A stretch of DNA of 64,000 nucleotides from Hormiphora californensis (Eukaryota; Ctenophora; Tentaculata; Cydippida; Pleurobrachiidae): NCBI GenBank assembly GCA_020137815.1, contig CM035356.1:945001-1009000 (forward strand), read 5' to 3'. Numbering within the stretch: position 1 is the stretch's first letter; every line of letters begins with the position of its first letter. Both the position numbers and the translations under genes were made by a program. Below the pieces are notes generated by a model. That model was not told where the DNA came from. It ran no database searches and was given only the letters and a program-made list of their open reading frames with translations. Shown here piece after piece: positions 10,499 through 18,479 of this stretch.

Positions 10499-10866
10499 CT
10501 CTTCCACTCTGTCTGGGAGAAAATGAACATTTTAACCACCACCCCATTACCTCAGTCCCCGCAGTATTGCCCAATATTCCCCCTCTCTCTGGGGCCTCTC
10601 CCTTCTCTCCGGCCGTTGTTCTTTGTACTGAAATAGTGGCAACAGAAAACGAAAAGCTCCAAGAAAACTTTTCTGTTTAAGTTGGACCCACCCAAAATCT
10701 TTCATTTCACCTCACTCCCTCCCCCTCTCAGTTCCCTGAGGCGTACGGTCTGCCCCCACGAAAGAGGACTATCAGCGAGCGAGTACCACCTGTTGCGGGA
10801 GTGTTCCCTGGTGACCGAAACAGGACGATATCGTGCAACATTGATATGATGGACAAACACCACTAA
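31..10866 (+). CDS. LARP1: La-related protein 1 (LARP1), 3' 15 exons
   Basis: LARP1 is a cytoplasmic RNA-binding protein; in known members the La module binds RNA and the C-terminal DM15 region binds the m7G cap and first base of 5'TOP mRNAs under mTORC1 control. Exons are 31-265, 720-864, 1240-1360, 1552-1709, 2991-3157, 4789-4885, 6497-6595, 6781-6995, 7174-7291, 7407-7534, 7748-7881, 9690-9834, 9944-10103, 10294-10380 and 10732-10866. Every junction has GT/AG ends and compatible phase, giving 713 codons and a TAA stop. Order follows the family: La motif, basic/acidic linker, conserved middle segment, a conserved [11 protein letters not shown] stretch, then DM15. The 5' exons lie upstream of the window. 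Family assignment is near certain; exon edges are read by eye. Confidence 0.96.
958..1110. repeat. (CT)n microsatellite in LARP1 intron 2
   Basis: About 150 bases of nearly pure CT with a few interruptions (TATAT, CGCTCTGT), followed by further pyrimidine-rich sequence up to the exon 3 acceptor at 1238-1239. It effectively extends the polypyrimidine tract of that acceptor. Confidence 0.95.
1552..3157 (+). CDS. LARP1: LARP1 exons 4-5: charged linker
   Basis: Exon 4 (1552-1709) encodes a Pro/Ser/Glu-rich disordered linker. Exon 5 (2991-3157) starts [19 protein letters not shown], an Arg/Ser-rich basic patch, then an acidic stretch with [14 protein letters not shown], which matches the conserved LEF.F.E block that precedes the middle domain in LARP1. 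Exon 5 ends GGATG before GTACGT, and the split Trp codon is completed by the first base of exon 6. The end of exon 5 and its donor are tandemly triplicated in the intron (see separate repeat entry). The 1.28-kb intron between the two exons carries a fold-back element. Confidence 0.9.
1751..1970. mobile_element. Fold-back (hairpin) MITE, LARP1 intron 4
   Basis: Two inverted arms of 90 bases (1751-1840 and 1881-1970) are complementary almost without mismatch; one clear difference is CTCCTTC against the complement of GAAGAAG. They surround a 40-base loop. The outer ends read AAATTTAGAGCAAAAACTAA and its complement. No coding capacity is seen. The near-identity of the arms suggests a young insertion or an actively corrected palindrome. 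No obvious target duplication was found. Confidence 0.85.
2101..2150. other. Cluster of TGACGTCA-like palindromes
   Basis: Within 50 bases the core GACGTC occurs repeatedly, including GTGACGTCAT and GTGACGTCAC, and the block from CGTCGTGACGTCA to its complement around TAC forms a short hairpin. Two more TGACGTCA-type sites lie at about 2,452-2,480. TGACGTCA is the CREB/ATF site, but a transposon origin is equally likely. It sits in intron 4 of LARP1, so a regulatory role is only a possibility. Confidence 0.4.
2605..2650. repeat. (TATATC)n AT-rich simple repeat
   Basis: Alternating TATATATC units over about 45 bases in LARP1 intron 4. The rest of 1,971-2,990 holds no exon that I can support and looks like old transposon sequence. 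Confidence 0.8.
3120..3290 (+). repeat. Tandem triplication of LARP1 exon 5 end plus 5' splice site
   Basis: A 55-58 bp unit beginning CACACCTTCAGTAGCGGACC and ending in GGTACGTAGGGGGG occurs three times, starting at about 3120, 3178 and 3233. Copy 2 has one C-for-T change, and the G-runs vary in length. Each copy contains the donor ATG|GTACGT (GT at 3158, 3216 and 3271). Use of the second or third donor would read through an in-frame TAG at 3189-3191, so only the first keeps LARP1 open. Confidence 0.9.
3321..4681. mobile_element. 1.36-kb non-autonomous DNA transposon with internal inverted repeats
   Basis: The left end TACCGTAAGTTGGGGTAACT and the right end AAGTTACCCCAGATTACGGT (plus A) are inverted. 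Further GGGGTAACTTTGG motifs and their complements occur inside near both ends (about 3,533-3,582 and 4,245-4,277). A second, inner inverted repeat pairs 3,786-3,888 with 3,977-4,076. I see no transposase frame, so this is probably a non-autonomous element inserted in LARP1 intron 5. An immediate target duplication is not obvious. Confidence 0.75.
4789..6995 (+). CDS. LARP1: LARP1 exons 6-8: conserved middle segment
   Basis: Exon 6 (4789-4885) gives [20 protein letters not shown] then [12 protein letters not shown], matching the family's acidic-then-ILIVTQTPP block. Exon 7 (6497-6595) gives a [20 protein letters not shown] stretch leading to [10 protein letters not shown], the counterpart of the block with ...SAELAKVINDGLFYYE. 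Exon 8 (6781-6995) carries [19 protein letters not shown] followed by a Pro-rich [10 protein letters not shown] tail. Phases are 0, 0 and 2. The 1.6-kb intron between exons 6 and 7 hosts the antisense nested gene. Confidence 0.93.
4917..5000 (+). repeat. 21-bp minisatellite, 4 copies
   Basis: The unit GACACCATGGACAGACAAAC (plus T) is repeated four times head to tail in LARP1 intron 6, with one variant copy (CACACT). Because the period is a multiple of three it stays open in several frames, but it starts 31 bases after the exon 6 donor and there is no reason to call it coding. Confidence 0.93.
5196..6120 (-). CDS. Secreted cysteine-containing protein nested in LARP1 intron 6
   Basis: Three antisense exons join in phase into 188 codons: exon 1 6,120-6,054, exon 2 5,810-5,492, exon 3 5,376-5,196 (TAA). 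Junctions are CTACAG|GTAAGG, TATTTCAG|AATGG, CTCAG|GTAACC and TTCAAAG|GTATAC. Exon 1 is a signal peptide ([20 protein letters not shown]). The mature part is a roughly 165-residue beta-rich domain with [20 protein letters not shown], then [20 protein letters not shown] and [12 protein letters not shown]; four Cys follow the signal peptide. The W.I.KT...V.C..V.LL plus C......DV..I.F....AS..Y pattern resembles secreted proteins of unknown function in aquatic invertebrates, but I cannot name the family. A good TATA box precedes the start. Its intron 1 contains GC-rich hairpins. Confidence 0.85.
5938..6004. repeat. Two adjacent GC-rich hairpins
   Basis: CTACGCGGCCTCACGTAG is an imperfect hairpin. 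It is followed at once by a perfect 10-bp stem, GCACCGGGCC-GAA-GGCCCGGTGC. They sit in intron 1 of the nested gene and recall the hairpin cluster at 51.5-51.8 kb. Confidence 0.75.
6155..6161 (-). promoter_or_regulatory. TATA box of the nested secreted gene
   Basis: TATATAA on the minus strand lies 35 bases upstream of the ATG at 6,120, so transcription would start only a few bases before the start codon. It is the only strong TATA element near that exon. Confidence 0.55.
7174..7534 (+). CDS. LARP1: LARP1 exons 9-10: basic PRKRKT segment
   Basis: Exon 9 (7174-7291) encodes [16 protein letters not shown] and [15 protein letters not shown], with the family's short RFYP motif. Exon 10 (7407-7534) encodes [20 protein letters not shown] and [10 protein letters not shown], very close to the conserved MPRKRKTRHSSNPPLESHVGW-type block of animal LARP1. 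The KKRK and PRKRK clusters make it strongly basic. Intron 9 contains a run of about 13 C residues just upstream of exon 10. Confidence 0.93.
7748..10866 (+). CDS. LARP1: LARP1 exons 11-15: DM15 cap-binding repeats and C-terminus
   Basis: Exon 11 (7748-7881) has [20 protein letters not shown], the first DM15 helix pair. Exon 12 (9690-9834) has [16 protein letters not shown] and [17 protein letters not shown] (repeat B). Exon 13 (9944-10103) has [18 protein letters not shown] and [14 protein letters not shown] (repeat C). In known LARP1 these aromatic and arginine positions form the m7G-cap pocket, so cap binding is expected to be intact. Exon 14 (10294-10380) gives a [15 protein letters not shown] helix. 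Exon 15 (10732-10866) is a basic, Pro-containing tail ending MMDKHH-stop. Intron 11 (1.8 kb) carries a large fold-back element, and intron 14 begins with a long (CT)n tract. Confidence 0.95.
8045..8811. mobile_element. 767-bp fold-back element, LARP1 intron 11
   Basis: The left end ATAACGGGTGACAACTAAAA and the right end's complement are inverted copies. Homology between arms (about 8,045-8,232 and 8,630-8,811) covers the blocks around AGCTCTAGCGCC, TCATTTTCATTGCCATATCG and CATTTCCTCTTGACCCACCA. The arms are diverged and have indels, so this is an older insertion than the one at 1,751. No open frame of interest lies in the loop. The rest of intron 11 up to 9,689 shows nothing I can name. Confidence 0.8.
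10399..10494. repeat. (CT)n microsatellite after LARP1 exon 14 donor
   Basis: About 95 bases of CT starting 18 bases downstream of the exon 14 boundary. The reverse strand reads as open Arg-Glu repeats, which are not coding. Confidence 0.95.
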
Positions 10867-11748
10867 CGCTGCCAACCCTGTGTGACATTCTGAGAGAGGT
10901 TCAATATAAAGTGATTTACAATTCTGACAGGCTCGCGGCGGTGGTGGTGATGTGAAATGGAACTCTATTATGAGATTGTGAGATATGTAGGGACTACTTT
11001 GCGAGTGAGTAAGTTATTGGGAAAATATAGACAAAAAAATGTTAAAATTGAGTAGAGAATATAAAAATAATATAACAGGGCGGTCACACGCCTCTAACAT
11101 GGTTCAACACGTACACACACACTTGTTTGGGCCCTCATTCTGCGAGTAAGAGATAATGCCCCTTACACTACCCATGTGTTGTCATGTTTTTGTTTGTGTG
11201 ATGTATAAGTAGAGTTAATGAGAGAAAAAACAACGTAACCCCATAATCCTAATGTATGTAGCTTATATGGGATAGTTGCACTAATATATGATCAACATTT
11301 TAGGGTTATTTTTCTCCCGACCCTAAAAAGCGCAAATCTCTAAATACAATACTCTATAATTGAGACAAGCTAGTATAACGGCAGTGTGTGATTAAAACGT
11401 TTAGTAATTTTAATTGCCTTTTTTCTAACAGCGAAAACTTAACGAAGGATCATGGAGAGATCAAGACACCATCTATCAGTATATTCTGTTGAAGATATAT
11501 TTAATTGGTGTCTGAGAAACACCCACACTACTATCAATTAGGGTTCAATTAGTGATATAACAACTGAAGAGAGAGAGAGAGAGAGTGAAAGAGAGGGAGA
11601 GAGTGAGGTGATGTGGGTTTTAGTTTAATTCTTTATTAACCCATTATCATGTTAATTAGGTTGATATAGAGACATGAGAACAATTTAGAGTGTGTCTGTT
11701 AGTAGGGGACCCTAGCGTGGCAAGCAACGGAGCCGTTCAACACCTATA

Positions 11749-11825
11749 CAGTTGGACCCCGATTTACCGGGGACCCTTCTTTATCGGGAAAAACCATTCC
11801 ATCCCGGTAAATCGGGGTACGACTG
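11749..11825. mobile_element. pogo/Tigger-like MITE, 77 bp
   Basis: The element begins CAGTTGGACCCCGATTTACC and ends GGTAAATCGGGGTACGACTG, which are near-perfect inverted termini, and is flanked by TA on both sides (TA target duplication). The CAGTNGNACC.CGATTTACCGG terminus is typical of pogo-group Tc1/mariner elements. Related copies lie at 54,465-54,552 and about 54,848-54,997. Confidence 0.8.
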
Positions 11826-13284
11826 TAATTACAGGTGCCACACGGATCGTGTTATACCACGTTAGTGTCCCCTACTATGTTTTTTTCTGATCTGCTGTGA
11901 ATGAAACACAAGAGATATGTTACGTGGTGGTTCAGCAACATGGAGCCACTTTGAGATAATGTTTCTGGCCCACCCTGTACGTGTGTCCCTTCCCTTCTAA
12001 AGGTGTGTTAAAGTGTGCAGTTGATGTATGGTGTACTGTTTATGTTGTACAATACACCCACACACATGATATATCAATTAAGAGAGACCAATTAACGGGA
12101 AATTAGCTGCAGAGATACAATTTGCATGTTAGTGTGTGAATGAGAGATTTTTAACGGTTTTAAGAGAGAGGAAAGTGGGGTAATTATTTGGAAGTTTTTA
12201 GGCCTAAAACACACAAATATATGTGTCCTCTTTATGAAGCAATTAGCAAGTTAATTATTTAATTAGTGAGGCAACTTTTCATCGTTTGCCAAAGGAGTTT
12301 GTGATTCCGAATCATGATTAGTGATGAAATTGGTGAACAATGATAATTAGAAGCCCCTAATTACTAACATCTTTTGCGAGAAATGCTGATTTGGAACGTA
12401 ACTTTGTTCAGATACCTCACAATTGTTTGGTTGTACAGGACCGAGGTTTATTTGAATCAGAAGTTCGTTGAACCCGGGAAAGTATGGGTCAATAATTCAG
12501 GAGCCAGGGTTCTCTAGATGGGAGATTTAGGTAGGAAATATGAGGTTGTGTGCGTTTTATGTGCGAAATATTTCTTAGATCGGTTTTTGGGTTTCTGCCA
12601 AGTTACTATGGGAACCATGATCTGTACCTCTATATCGGGGAGAAAAATATTAATTTATTGAAGCCTTCTTTATACGCTAATCTTTATTTAAAAAGGTACC
12701 ATTTTGAGAGTCACACTTCTTTTTTGTAGTGAATAGTGCGAGAGAGAGAACACGGTTGATTTCTTTCAACTGATCACTCTAAAATAAAGTGCAATAGGCT
12801 GTTCTTTTTACCTCTTCGTACCACTTTTGTTTTTTGAAGAAACCGTGCTCAGTTAACTAATTTATTATCAGTCTTCAAATATACAGCCTATTGCTAATAT
12901 CTTTTAAATGCCTTCACACATATATATATTTACTTTGCAAAGTTTGATTTGTTGTGAGACTTGTAGATTCTTTTTTCCTTGTAACACACACACTATAGTT
13001 AAATGAGGTTTAGTTTCTTTATTCCTGCACTTATCCCCGTGTGTGATTCGGTACAATATCATCTGATGTGTGAGAGAGAGCTAGTTTTTTCGTATATGAT
13101 TATTGGTCGTAAACTCCTTACTCTTCAGTTAATAAAAGTCAGCCAATGTGTTTTTCTTTGTTGACAGTCTCAAAAACTGTGATTTGATTTTGATGCAGTT
13201 GGAACGTATTTTGGGAGAATTTTATGAGTACGCTGCTAAAATGATTGCGCGTAAACAAAATTTCTATTGCGCGCGCGAAAAATA

Positions 13285-13319
13285 AAAAACCTGTGCACGC
13301 GTGCGCTGCACAGGTTTTT
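13285..13319. repeat. Perfect 12-bp stem hairpin
   Basis: AAAAACCTGTGC and its complement GCACAGGTTTTT enclose an 11-base loop, at the start of a GC-rich block. It resembles a bacterial terminator in shape only; in this eukaryotic context it is most likely part of a repeat. Confidence 0.7.
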
Positions 13320-13321
13320 GT

Positions 13322-13480
13322 TGGCATGCGCTGCAGACCCCAAGTGCGCGCGTTTTCCACGGCTTCTTAGGGCCTGTAGCATAGGCCAAAGGTTTTTGTT
13401 TTTTCGCGGTGGTCATTTGGCATGCGCTGCAGACCCCAAGTGCGCGCGTTTTCCACGGCTTCTAGGGGCCTGGGGGTTGG
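13322..13480 (+). repeat. Direct duplication, period about 97 bp
   Basis: The block GGCATGCGCTGCAGACCCCA through CGCGCGTTTTCCACGGCTTC occurs at about 13,322 and again at about 13,419. The intervening TAGGGCCTGTAGCATAGGCC piece recurs at about 21,715, so this is a dispersed repeat family and not a gene. Confidence 0.8.
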
Positions 13481-13954
13481 TACGCGCGGTAGACCCCCTT
13501 TGAGACACGACATAACTTTGCGGTGGAGATTTTGGCGGGCGCTATATCTCCGGCACCTGAAGTCCGTTTGACAAAATTCCAACGCCAGTCGATAGTCCTT
13601 GATGTCTTCTACCTCCCTGTTTTTAATTGAAGTTAATTGGCCTTAATTGGCCAGAGTTATGGCCAGTCAAAGTTTTCGCGCGCTACGTCCAAATTTACCT
13701 TGCGCGGCTCGTTTTTTATTATTCACTGCGAATATTCCCGAGTTACGTTAACGTTTGACGTCATATCTCTCTTATTTCTTTATCAATTTCGACGTTCTAA
13801 AGCTCGCTGGATAGGAAATTGTCAGCTCTTTCCAACGGTTTCAAGAACATGAAGATTGGATACAAACTCGTGGAGATATGGCTTAAATTGTCCCAAAGTT
13901 GAATAATTGACGCCGCGGCGCGTGTTTAAGCGATATTTTTTCATTTCGTCCCAG

Positions 13955-14320
13955 CTTGGCCCAGCTTTTGACTTCGTTACAGCTTTAAAGTCGACCCGTG
14001 GACACTTTTAAAATGTCTTTAGGACACCTGAAGATGACATATGAGAGAGCAGTGGGCCGAGTGACCTCTCACAGTACGTTGAGAGTAATACCTTGCTGCC
14101 ACCACTAGGGTTCACTCACTTTACACTGTCCGACCTTTGTTGTGTAGCTTTATCGGGTATCCTTACCTTTCAATTTTCATCCTTGAATAACTGTAACATA
14201 ATACTATAATACTATGATATAATACTAAATTCCAATTTCATAGTAGCTACTGGATGACAAAAGCTTCGATAATCGATATGAATGTGATGGGCACTAGGTG
14301 TGGTCCAGGTCAGTGGTGTG
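13955..14320 (+). repeat. 366-bp direct repeat, left copy
   Basis: Bases 13,955-14,320 are repeated at 16,807-17,172, exactly 2,852 bases later, with no difference that I can see. Together they bracket the retrotransposon. The left copy runs into a (GT)n tract; the right copy runs into unique sequence (GGAAGATACC). Confidence 0.9.
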
Positions 14321-16806
14321 TGTGTGTGTGTTTAGCACCTCCCATCATTCCTCCCACTGTGCTGTCCCTTCATAGGTCGACAGCCGACCTCCATTATAAT
14401 CACTCCACGCCACTACCCTCCACACAAAGGGACAGTGTTGGTGTTCTCCGGTTCAGTCCTGGTATTCTGCAGAGCAAGCTCCACATTTCCCTCGAACTGT
14501 TCCGGCACCACAAGAAGAGTTTTGATTCATGGCTTAATAGAGACCAGCGTGTCTTGTATGTTGGGACAATGGGTGAAATTTACCTGCCTCCCTGGCTGGT
14601 CTTCGGTTACTACTGCTGCAAGGAGCTGTAGAAGTAGGTGGGTCTTCCGAATTTGCCACAGCGATAACTCACAGCCCGTGAGGCCTGTGTCGGTTGACAA
14701 ATCTTATCACACTCTCGGCCTTGGGTCGATACCGCTAGTACACAGATCTGCATACAGCCAGGAGGTCCGGAAAAGTCTAATTTCTTAGACTTATATTGCA
14801 CGGTTAAGCGTCTACACTTAAAGTAACACTGTGAGGCATTGGGCAAGTATCAGCCTCCAGTGGGTTGCATTTTGCGGATTTAATACTTGCCTAAGGAGGC
14901 GGGGTGGCCGAGTGGGCCCAGAACTGCCCCATTACTCGCGGGTCCTAAGGTAGATGTGTGTGTGTGTGTAGTCCCTCCTAGGTAACAGTCTCGACTCTGT
15001 TACCTGTTTCAGATCAGGATGGTTAGGGGTGCTCAGTTAAATAGATTGCATTTGGCTGTAAGTTTGGAGAGTTTCCCTAGGTCGAGTTTTTGGTCGGGGG
15101 TGAGAATATTCTCGGCAATGTCCTGGTAGTCCAGTTTGTATCTTAGTTCGTCTAGGTCCGGGCAGTGTAGTAGTTTGTGCTCCGCGTTCTCTTTGACATT
15201 GCATAATTCGCAGAGGGCCGATTCGGACTTGTCTTTGTGTGAGATGGCGCTATTTAGGTTGTTTTGTCCTGATATTGCAAGTGTTATGCTTTTGAGATAT
15301 TGTTTATTAGTAAATTTCAGGTTCTTACAATCCCTGATGAGTTTGTAGAGTAGAGTAGTTGTCCATTTGGAGTAGTTGGCCTTTTCGATTTGCCTTATGA
15401 ACTTCTTAGTGCAGTCGTCTCTGACTAATGTCATAAGTTGCGTTTTTGTTAGGTCGAAGGGGTTTGCGGTGGAGGTACTGTCTCTTGTAGCTCTCTTGGC
15501 AATTTGGTCTGCGGCTTCGTTTCCTGGGATGTTGGAGTGGGCCTTGACCTTTTGAATGTTAACGTTGTTGAGTGTCTGTAGGTTCGTAAGGCTTTCTATC
15601 GTAGTTGTTAATTGGATAGAGTTTGAGTAGCCTCTTGTTAATCTCGTTAGAGTGGTCTTGGAGTCAGTGTAGATAATTATGTTTTTGTTTATTGTTTCAC
15701 CTCTCAGTAGGTTGTTTGCTACCATGCAGATGGCCTGGAGTTCAGCTTGGTTGATTGTGTTTATGGGTGCAAGAGGTTGGATTATTACTTTATACTCATG
15801 TTCGTAGATAATGATGGCTCCTGCACCGGTGACTTGGCCATCACTGCTTTCCATCTTTGAGCCGTCTGTGTAGATTTCGATGGTTCCGTCTGTTTGGATA
15901 TTTTCGTTTTGGGAGAAGGTTATTGATTGGGTGGGGGACATATCTAATCCGGCATCTGGGTTTAGGCGACGTAGGTAGTTTTCGATGTCCTTCGAATGGG
16001 TAAGTTTAGCCCGTGTGCCGTGGTTTGGGTCGGACCACCAGTTGTTGTTGATGGTGAGGTGGATGTAATTGTTTATCCTTTCTTTGTTGATAAGGAAGAC
16101 CAGAGGTTTCACTCCTGCTAGTATAGTCAGAGTAGCTGACTGGGTGTGCATATGTCCTCCTGTGATTTTACGGGTTATTGTATTTTGGACTGTTTGTAGT
16201 TTTTGGAGTGTGTTGGTGTTGTTTAGCACCGTGTGGCCCCATATTCCTGCCGCGTATAGTAGGTTTGGCATGATTATTTGGTCGTGTATGAATCTAGCTT
16301 GGTCGAGATTTAGTCCCCAGCGTTTGTTTATGAGGTAGTTTAGTGGTCTGGCTGCTAGTTTTGTTTTTGTTATTTTATTCTTTATATGTGTTTTGAAGGA
16401 TAAGTTTTTGTCGAGGTCGACTCCTAGGTATGGTGCGAATGGTTGTATTGGGAGCGTTTCGTTGTTTAGTTGGATATGTTTTAGGGATATTTTTTGGTGG
16501 GAGTTATGGAACGCAACGATGTTAGTTTTGGCGGTGCTTAATTTTAGACCCTGCTTGTGCACCCATGCTGTTATTATTTTCATCTGTTCGACAATGATGT
16601 CGTGCATGGTTGTGTTGAGGTCAGAGCCGGTGATTATGATGACGATGTCGTCGGCGTAGAGTATGATGAGGTCAAGGTTGGCTGCAGTTAGTTGGATTGT
16701 GTTCATACATAGATTCCAGAGTAAGGGGGATAGTATGCCTCCTTGGGGGGTGCCTCTATGGATTTTGTGTTCTAGGTTTTCCCCTCCTAGCTCTAGTATA
16801 ACTTTC
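14321..16806 (-). mobile_element. 5'-truncated non-LTR retrotransposon (I/R1/LOA-like)
   Basis: This covers the coding remnant at 15,033-16,806 and a non-coding 3' part down to the (GT)n tract at 14,312-14,330. The element is cut off at 16,806 inside the reverse-transcriptase domain, as is usual for incomplete target-primed reverse transcription. Its 3' end abuts a microsatellite. A LARP-like exon or other host gene is absent from 14,331-15,032, and that part contains no long open frame. Confidence 0.85.
15033..16806 (-). CDS. Reverse transcriptase (C-terminal half) plus RNase H, LINE ORF2 remnant
   Basis: The frame is open from the truncation at 16,806 to a TAA at 15,033, about 590 codons. 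Reading order: RGTPQGGILSPLLWN (RT motif B), LIILYADDIVI (motif C, catalytic YADD), GLKLSTAKTNIVAF (motif D), FAPYLGVDLDKNLSF (motif E). A complete RNase H domain follows, with EIYTDGSKM (Asp), INQAELQAI (Glu), IIIYTDSKTTLTRL (Asp) and VKAHSNIPGNEAAD (His/Asp). The end has CELCNVKENAEHKLLHCPD, the Cys-His knuckle typical of this group. The endonuclease domain and the first RT motifs are missing. Absence of stops or frameshifts in the remaining part indicates a recent insertion. Confidence 0.92.
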
Positions 16807-17172
16807 CTTGGCCCAGCTTTTGACTTCGTTACAGCTTTAAAGTCGACCCGTGGACACTTTTAAAATGTCTTTAGGACACCTGAAGATGACATATGAGAGA
16901 GCAGTGGGCCGAGTGACCTCTCACAGTACGTTGAGAGTAATACCTTGCTGCCACCACTAGGGTTCACTCACTTTACACTGTCCGACCTTTGTTGTGTAGC
17001 TTTATCGGGTATCCTTACCTTTCAATTTTCATCCTTGAATAACTGTAACATAATACTATAATACTATGATATAATACTAAATTCCAATTTCATAGTAGCT
17101 ACTGGATGACAAAAGCTTCGATAATCGATATGAATGTGATGGGCACTAGGTGTGGTCCAGGTCAGTGGTGTG
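16807..17172 (+). repeat. 366-bp direct repeat, right copy
   Basis: Right partner of the repeat at 13,955. The junction GTATAACTTTCC|TTGGCCCAG, where the retrotransposon meets the repeat, is also present in the noisy second copy near 30,190-30,210. Confidence 0.9.
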
Positions 17173-17410
17173 GAAGATACCATCCAAGAAGATACCAAGA
17201 TCGTTGATCGTTGCTTTGATGCTCCTGATCTTCAATGCGATCAATTGGAGTTGTACTACTCTCTTTAAAACTGTAAGTTGAATTCCTTGATTTATTCACC
17301 TCATCTCTTTCTCTATCTCTCTACATCTCTCTCTAGATCTCTCTCTAGACCTCTCTCTAGACCTCTCTCTAGACCTCTCTCTAGATCTCTCCCTAGATCT
17401 CTCCATGTCC

Positions 17411-17902
17411 ATCTAGATCTCCATCTCTAGATCTCCATCTCTAGATCTCCATCTCTAGATCTCCATCTCTAGATCTCCATCTCTAGATCTCCATCTCTAG
17501 ATCTCCATCTCTAGATCTCCATCTCTAGATCTCCATCTCTAGATCTCCATCTCTAGATCTCCATCTCTAGATCTCCATCTCTAGATCTCCATCTCTAGAT
17601 CTCCATCTCTAGATCTCCATCTCTAGATCTCCATCTCTAGATCTCCATCTCTAGATCTCCATCTCTAGATCTCCATCTCTAGATCTCCATCTCTAGATCT
17701 CCATCTCTAGATCTCCATCTCTAGATCTCCATCTCTAGATCTCCATCTCTAGATCTCCATCTCTAGATCTCCATCTCTAGATCTCCATCTCTAGATCTCC
17801 ATCTCTAGATCTCCATCTCTAGATCTCCATCTCTAGATCTCCATCTCTAGATCTCCATCTCTAGATCTCCATCTCTAGATCTCCATCTCTAGATCTCCAT
17901 CT
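17411..17902. repeat. 14-bp satellite, about 35 copies
   Basis: The unit CTCCATCTCTAGAT is repeated head to tail almost without variation, each copy containing AGATCT. Flanking sequence (17,281-17,410 and 17,903-17,950) carries degenerate CTCTCTAGAC variants. A noisy copy is at about 30,800-31,300. Confidence 0.96.
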
Positions 17903-18089
17903 CCATCTCTCTCTAGACCTCTCTCTCTAGATCTCTCCATCTCCATCTCCATTCTCCAACCTATAATGTGAACCTGCCTGTGTAGTTCCTGATGGTGGGA
18001 GGGGAGGGGGGCTATTCTCCTAGTGCCGGCGAGTCCCCTGTAGGCTTGCCGTTGGAAAGCCCAGGCACTCCGTAGATAGATAGATAGAT

Positions 18090-18093
18090 CTCC

Positions 18094-18190
<97 letters not shown>

Positions 18191-18195
18191 CTCCT
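18090..18195. repeat. (CT)n microsatellite
   Basis: About 100 bases of CT with CCTCTC interruptions, preceded by (GATA)n-like GATAGATAGATAGAT. Confidence 0.93.
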
Positions 18196-18479
18196 GGACC
18201 CCAACTAATCAAACATATGCTCCTCCTGCATAACCCACCTCTGAATCCCTTCTAGCTCAACTCTGGACCCGCCTTTGAACCCCCTCTGATAGTTTAATCA
18301 AATGTTAGTAACAAAATACTCTCTCAGATTCCGTTCCGGAAACCAAATTACTGGGTCAAGATACTAATATTACTGGGCCAACGTACTATGAGCTAAACAC
18401 CTGAGTAGGGGAACCGTTCACAGCTGCTTCTCAGCAGATTTTTATTGATGGATTCACAGACCCTAGTAAGTGGTTCTAG

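Larger units (their letters stand above)
10867..13954. other. LARP1 3' UTR and intergenic region
   Basis: After the LARP1 stop there is no further supported exon for 3 kb. The sequence is AT-rich with many short GAGAGA stretches. AATAAA signals are visible at about 12,783 and 13,131; either could end a long LARP1 3' UTR, and an earlier weak signal cannot be excluded. A pogo-like MITE sits at 11,749. From 13,240 the composition turns GC-rich with GCGCGC runs and duplications. Confidence 0.5.

Noticed and set aside
13285-13319. Intrinsic transcription terminator
   Set aside because: Stem plus T-run fits in form only; neighbouring genes have introns and eukaryotic poly(A) signals.
14884-15000. 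tRNA-like sequence (GGGGTGGCCGAGTGGG, later GTCTCGACTC)
   Set aside because: The A-box-like part is good, but the B box is degenerate, the spacing is too long and no acceptor stem closes. At most it is a tRNA-derived SINE head, too weak to list.
17411-17902. CRISPR-like regular repeat
   Set aside because: The 14-bp units are contiguous with no unique spacers, and the genome is eukaryotic.
17875-18212. Arg-Glu repeat proteins on the minus strand
   Set aside because: These are translations of (GA)n on the complementary strand of a CT microsatellite, as at 10,389, 22,483, 23,646, 31,413, 55,140 and 62,667.
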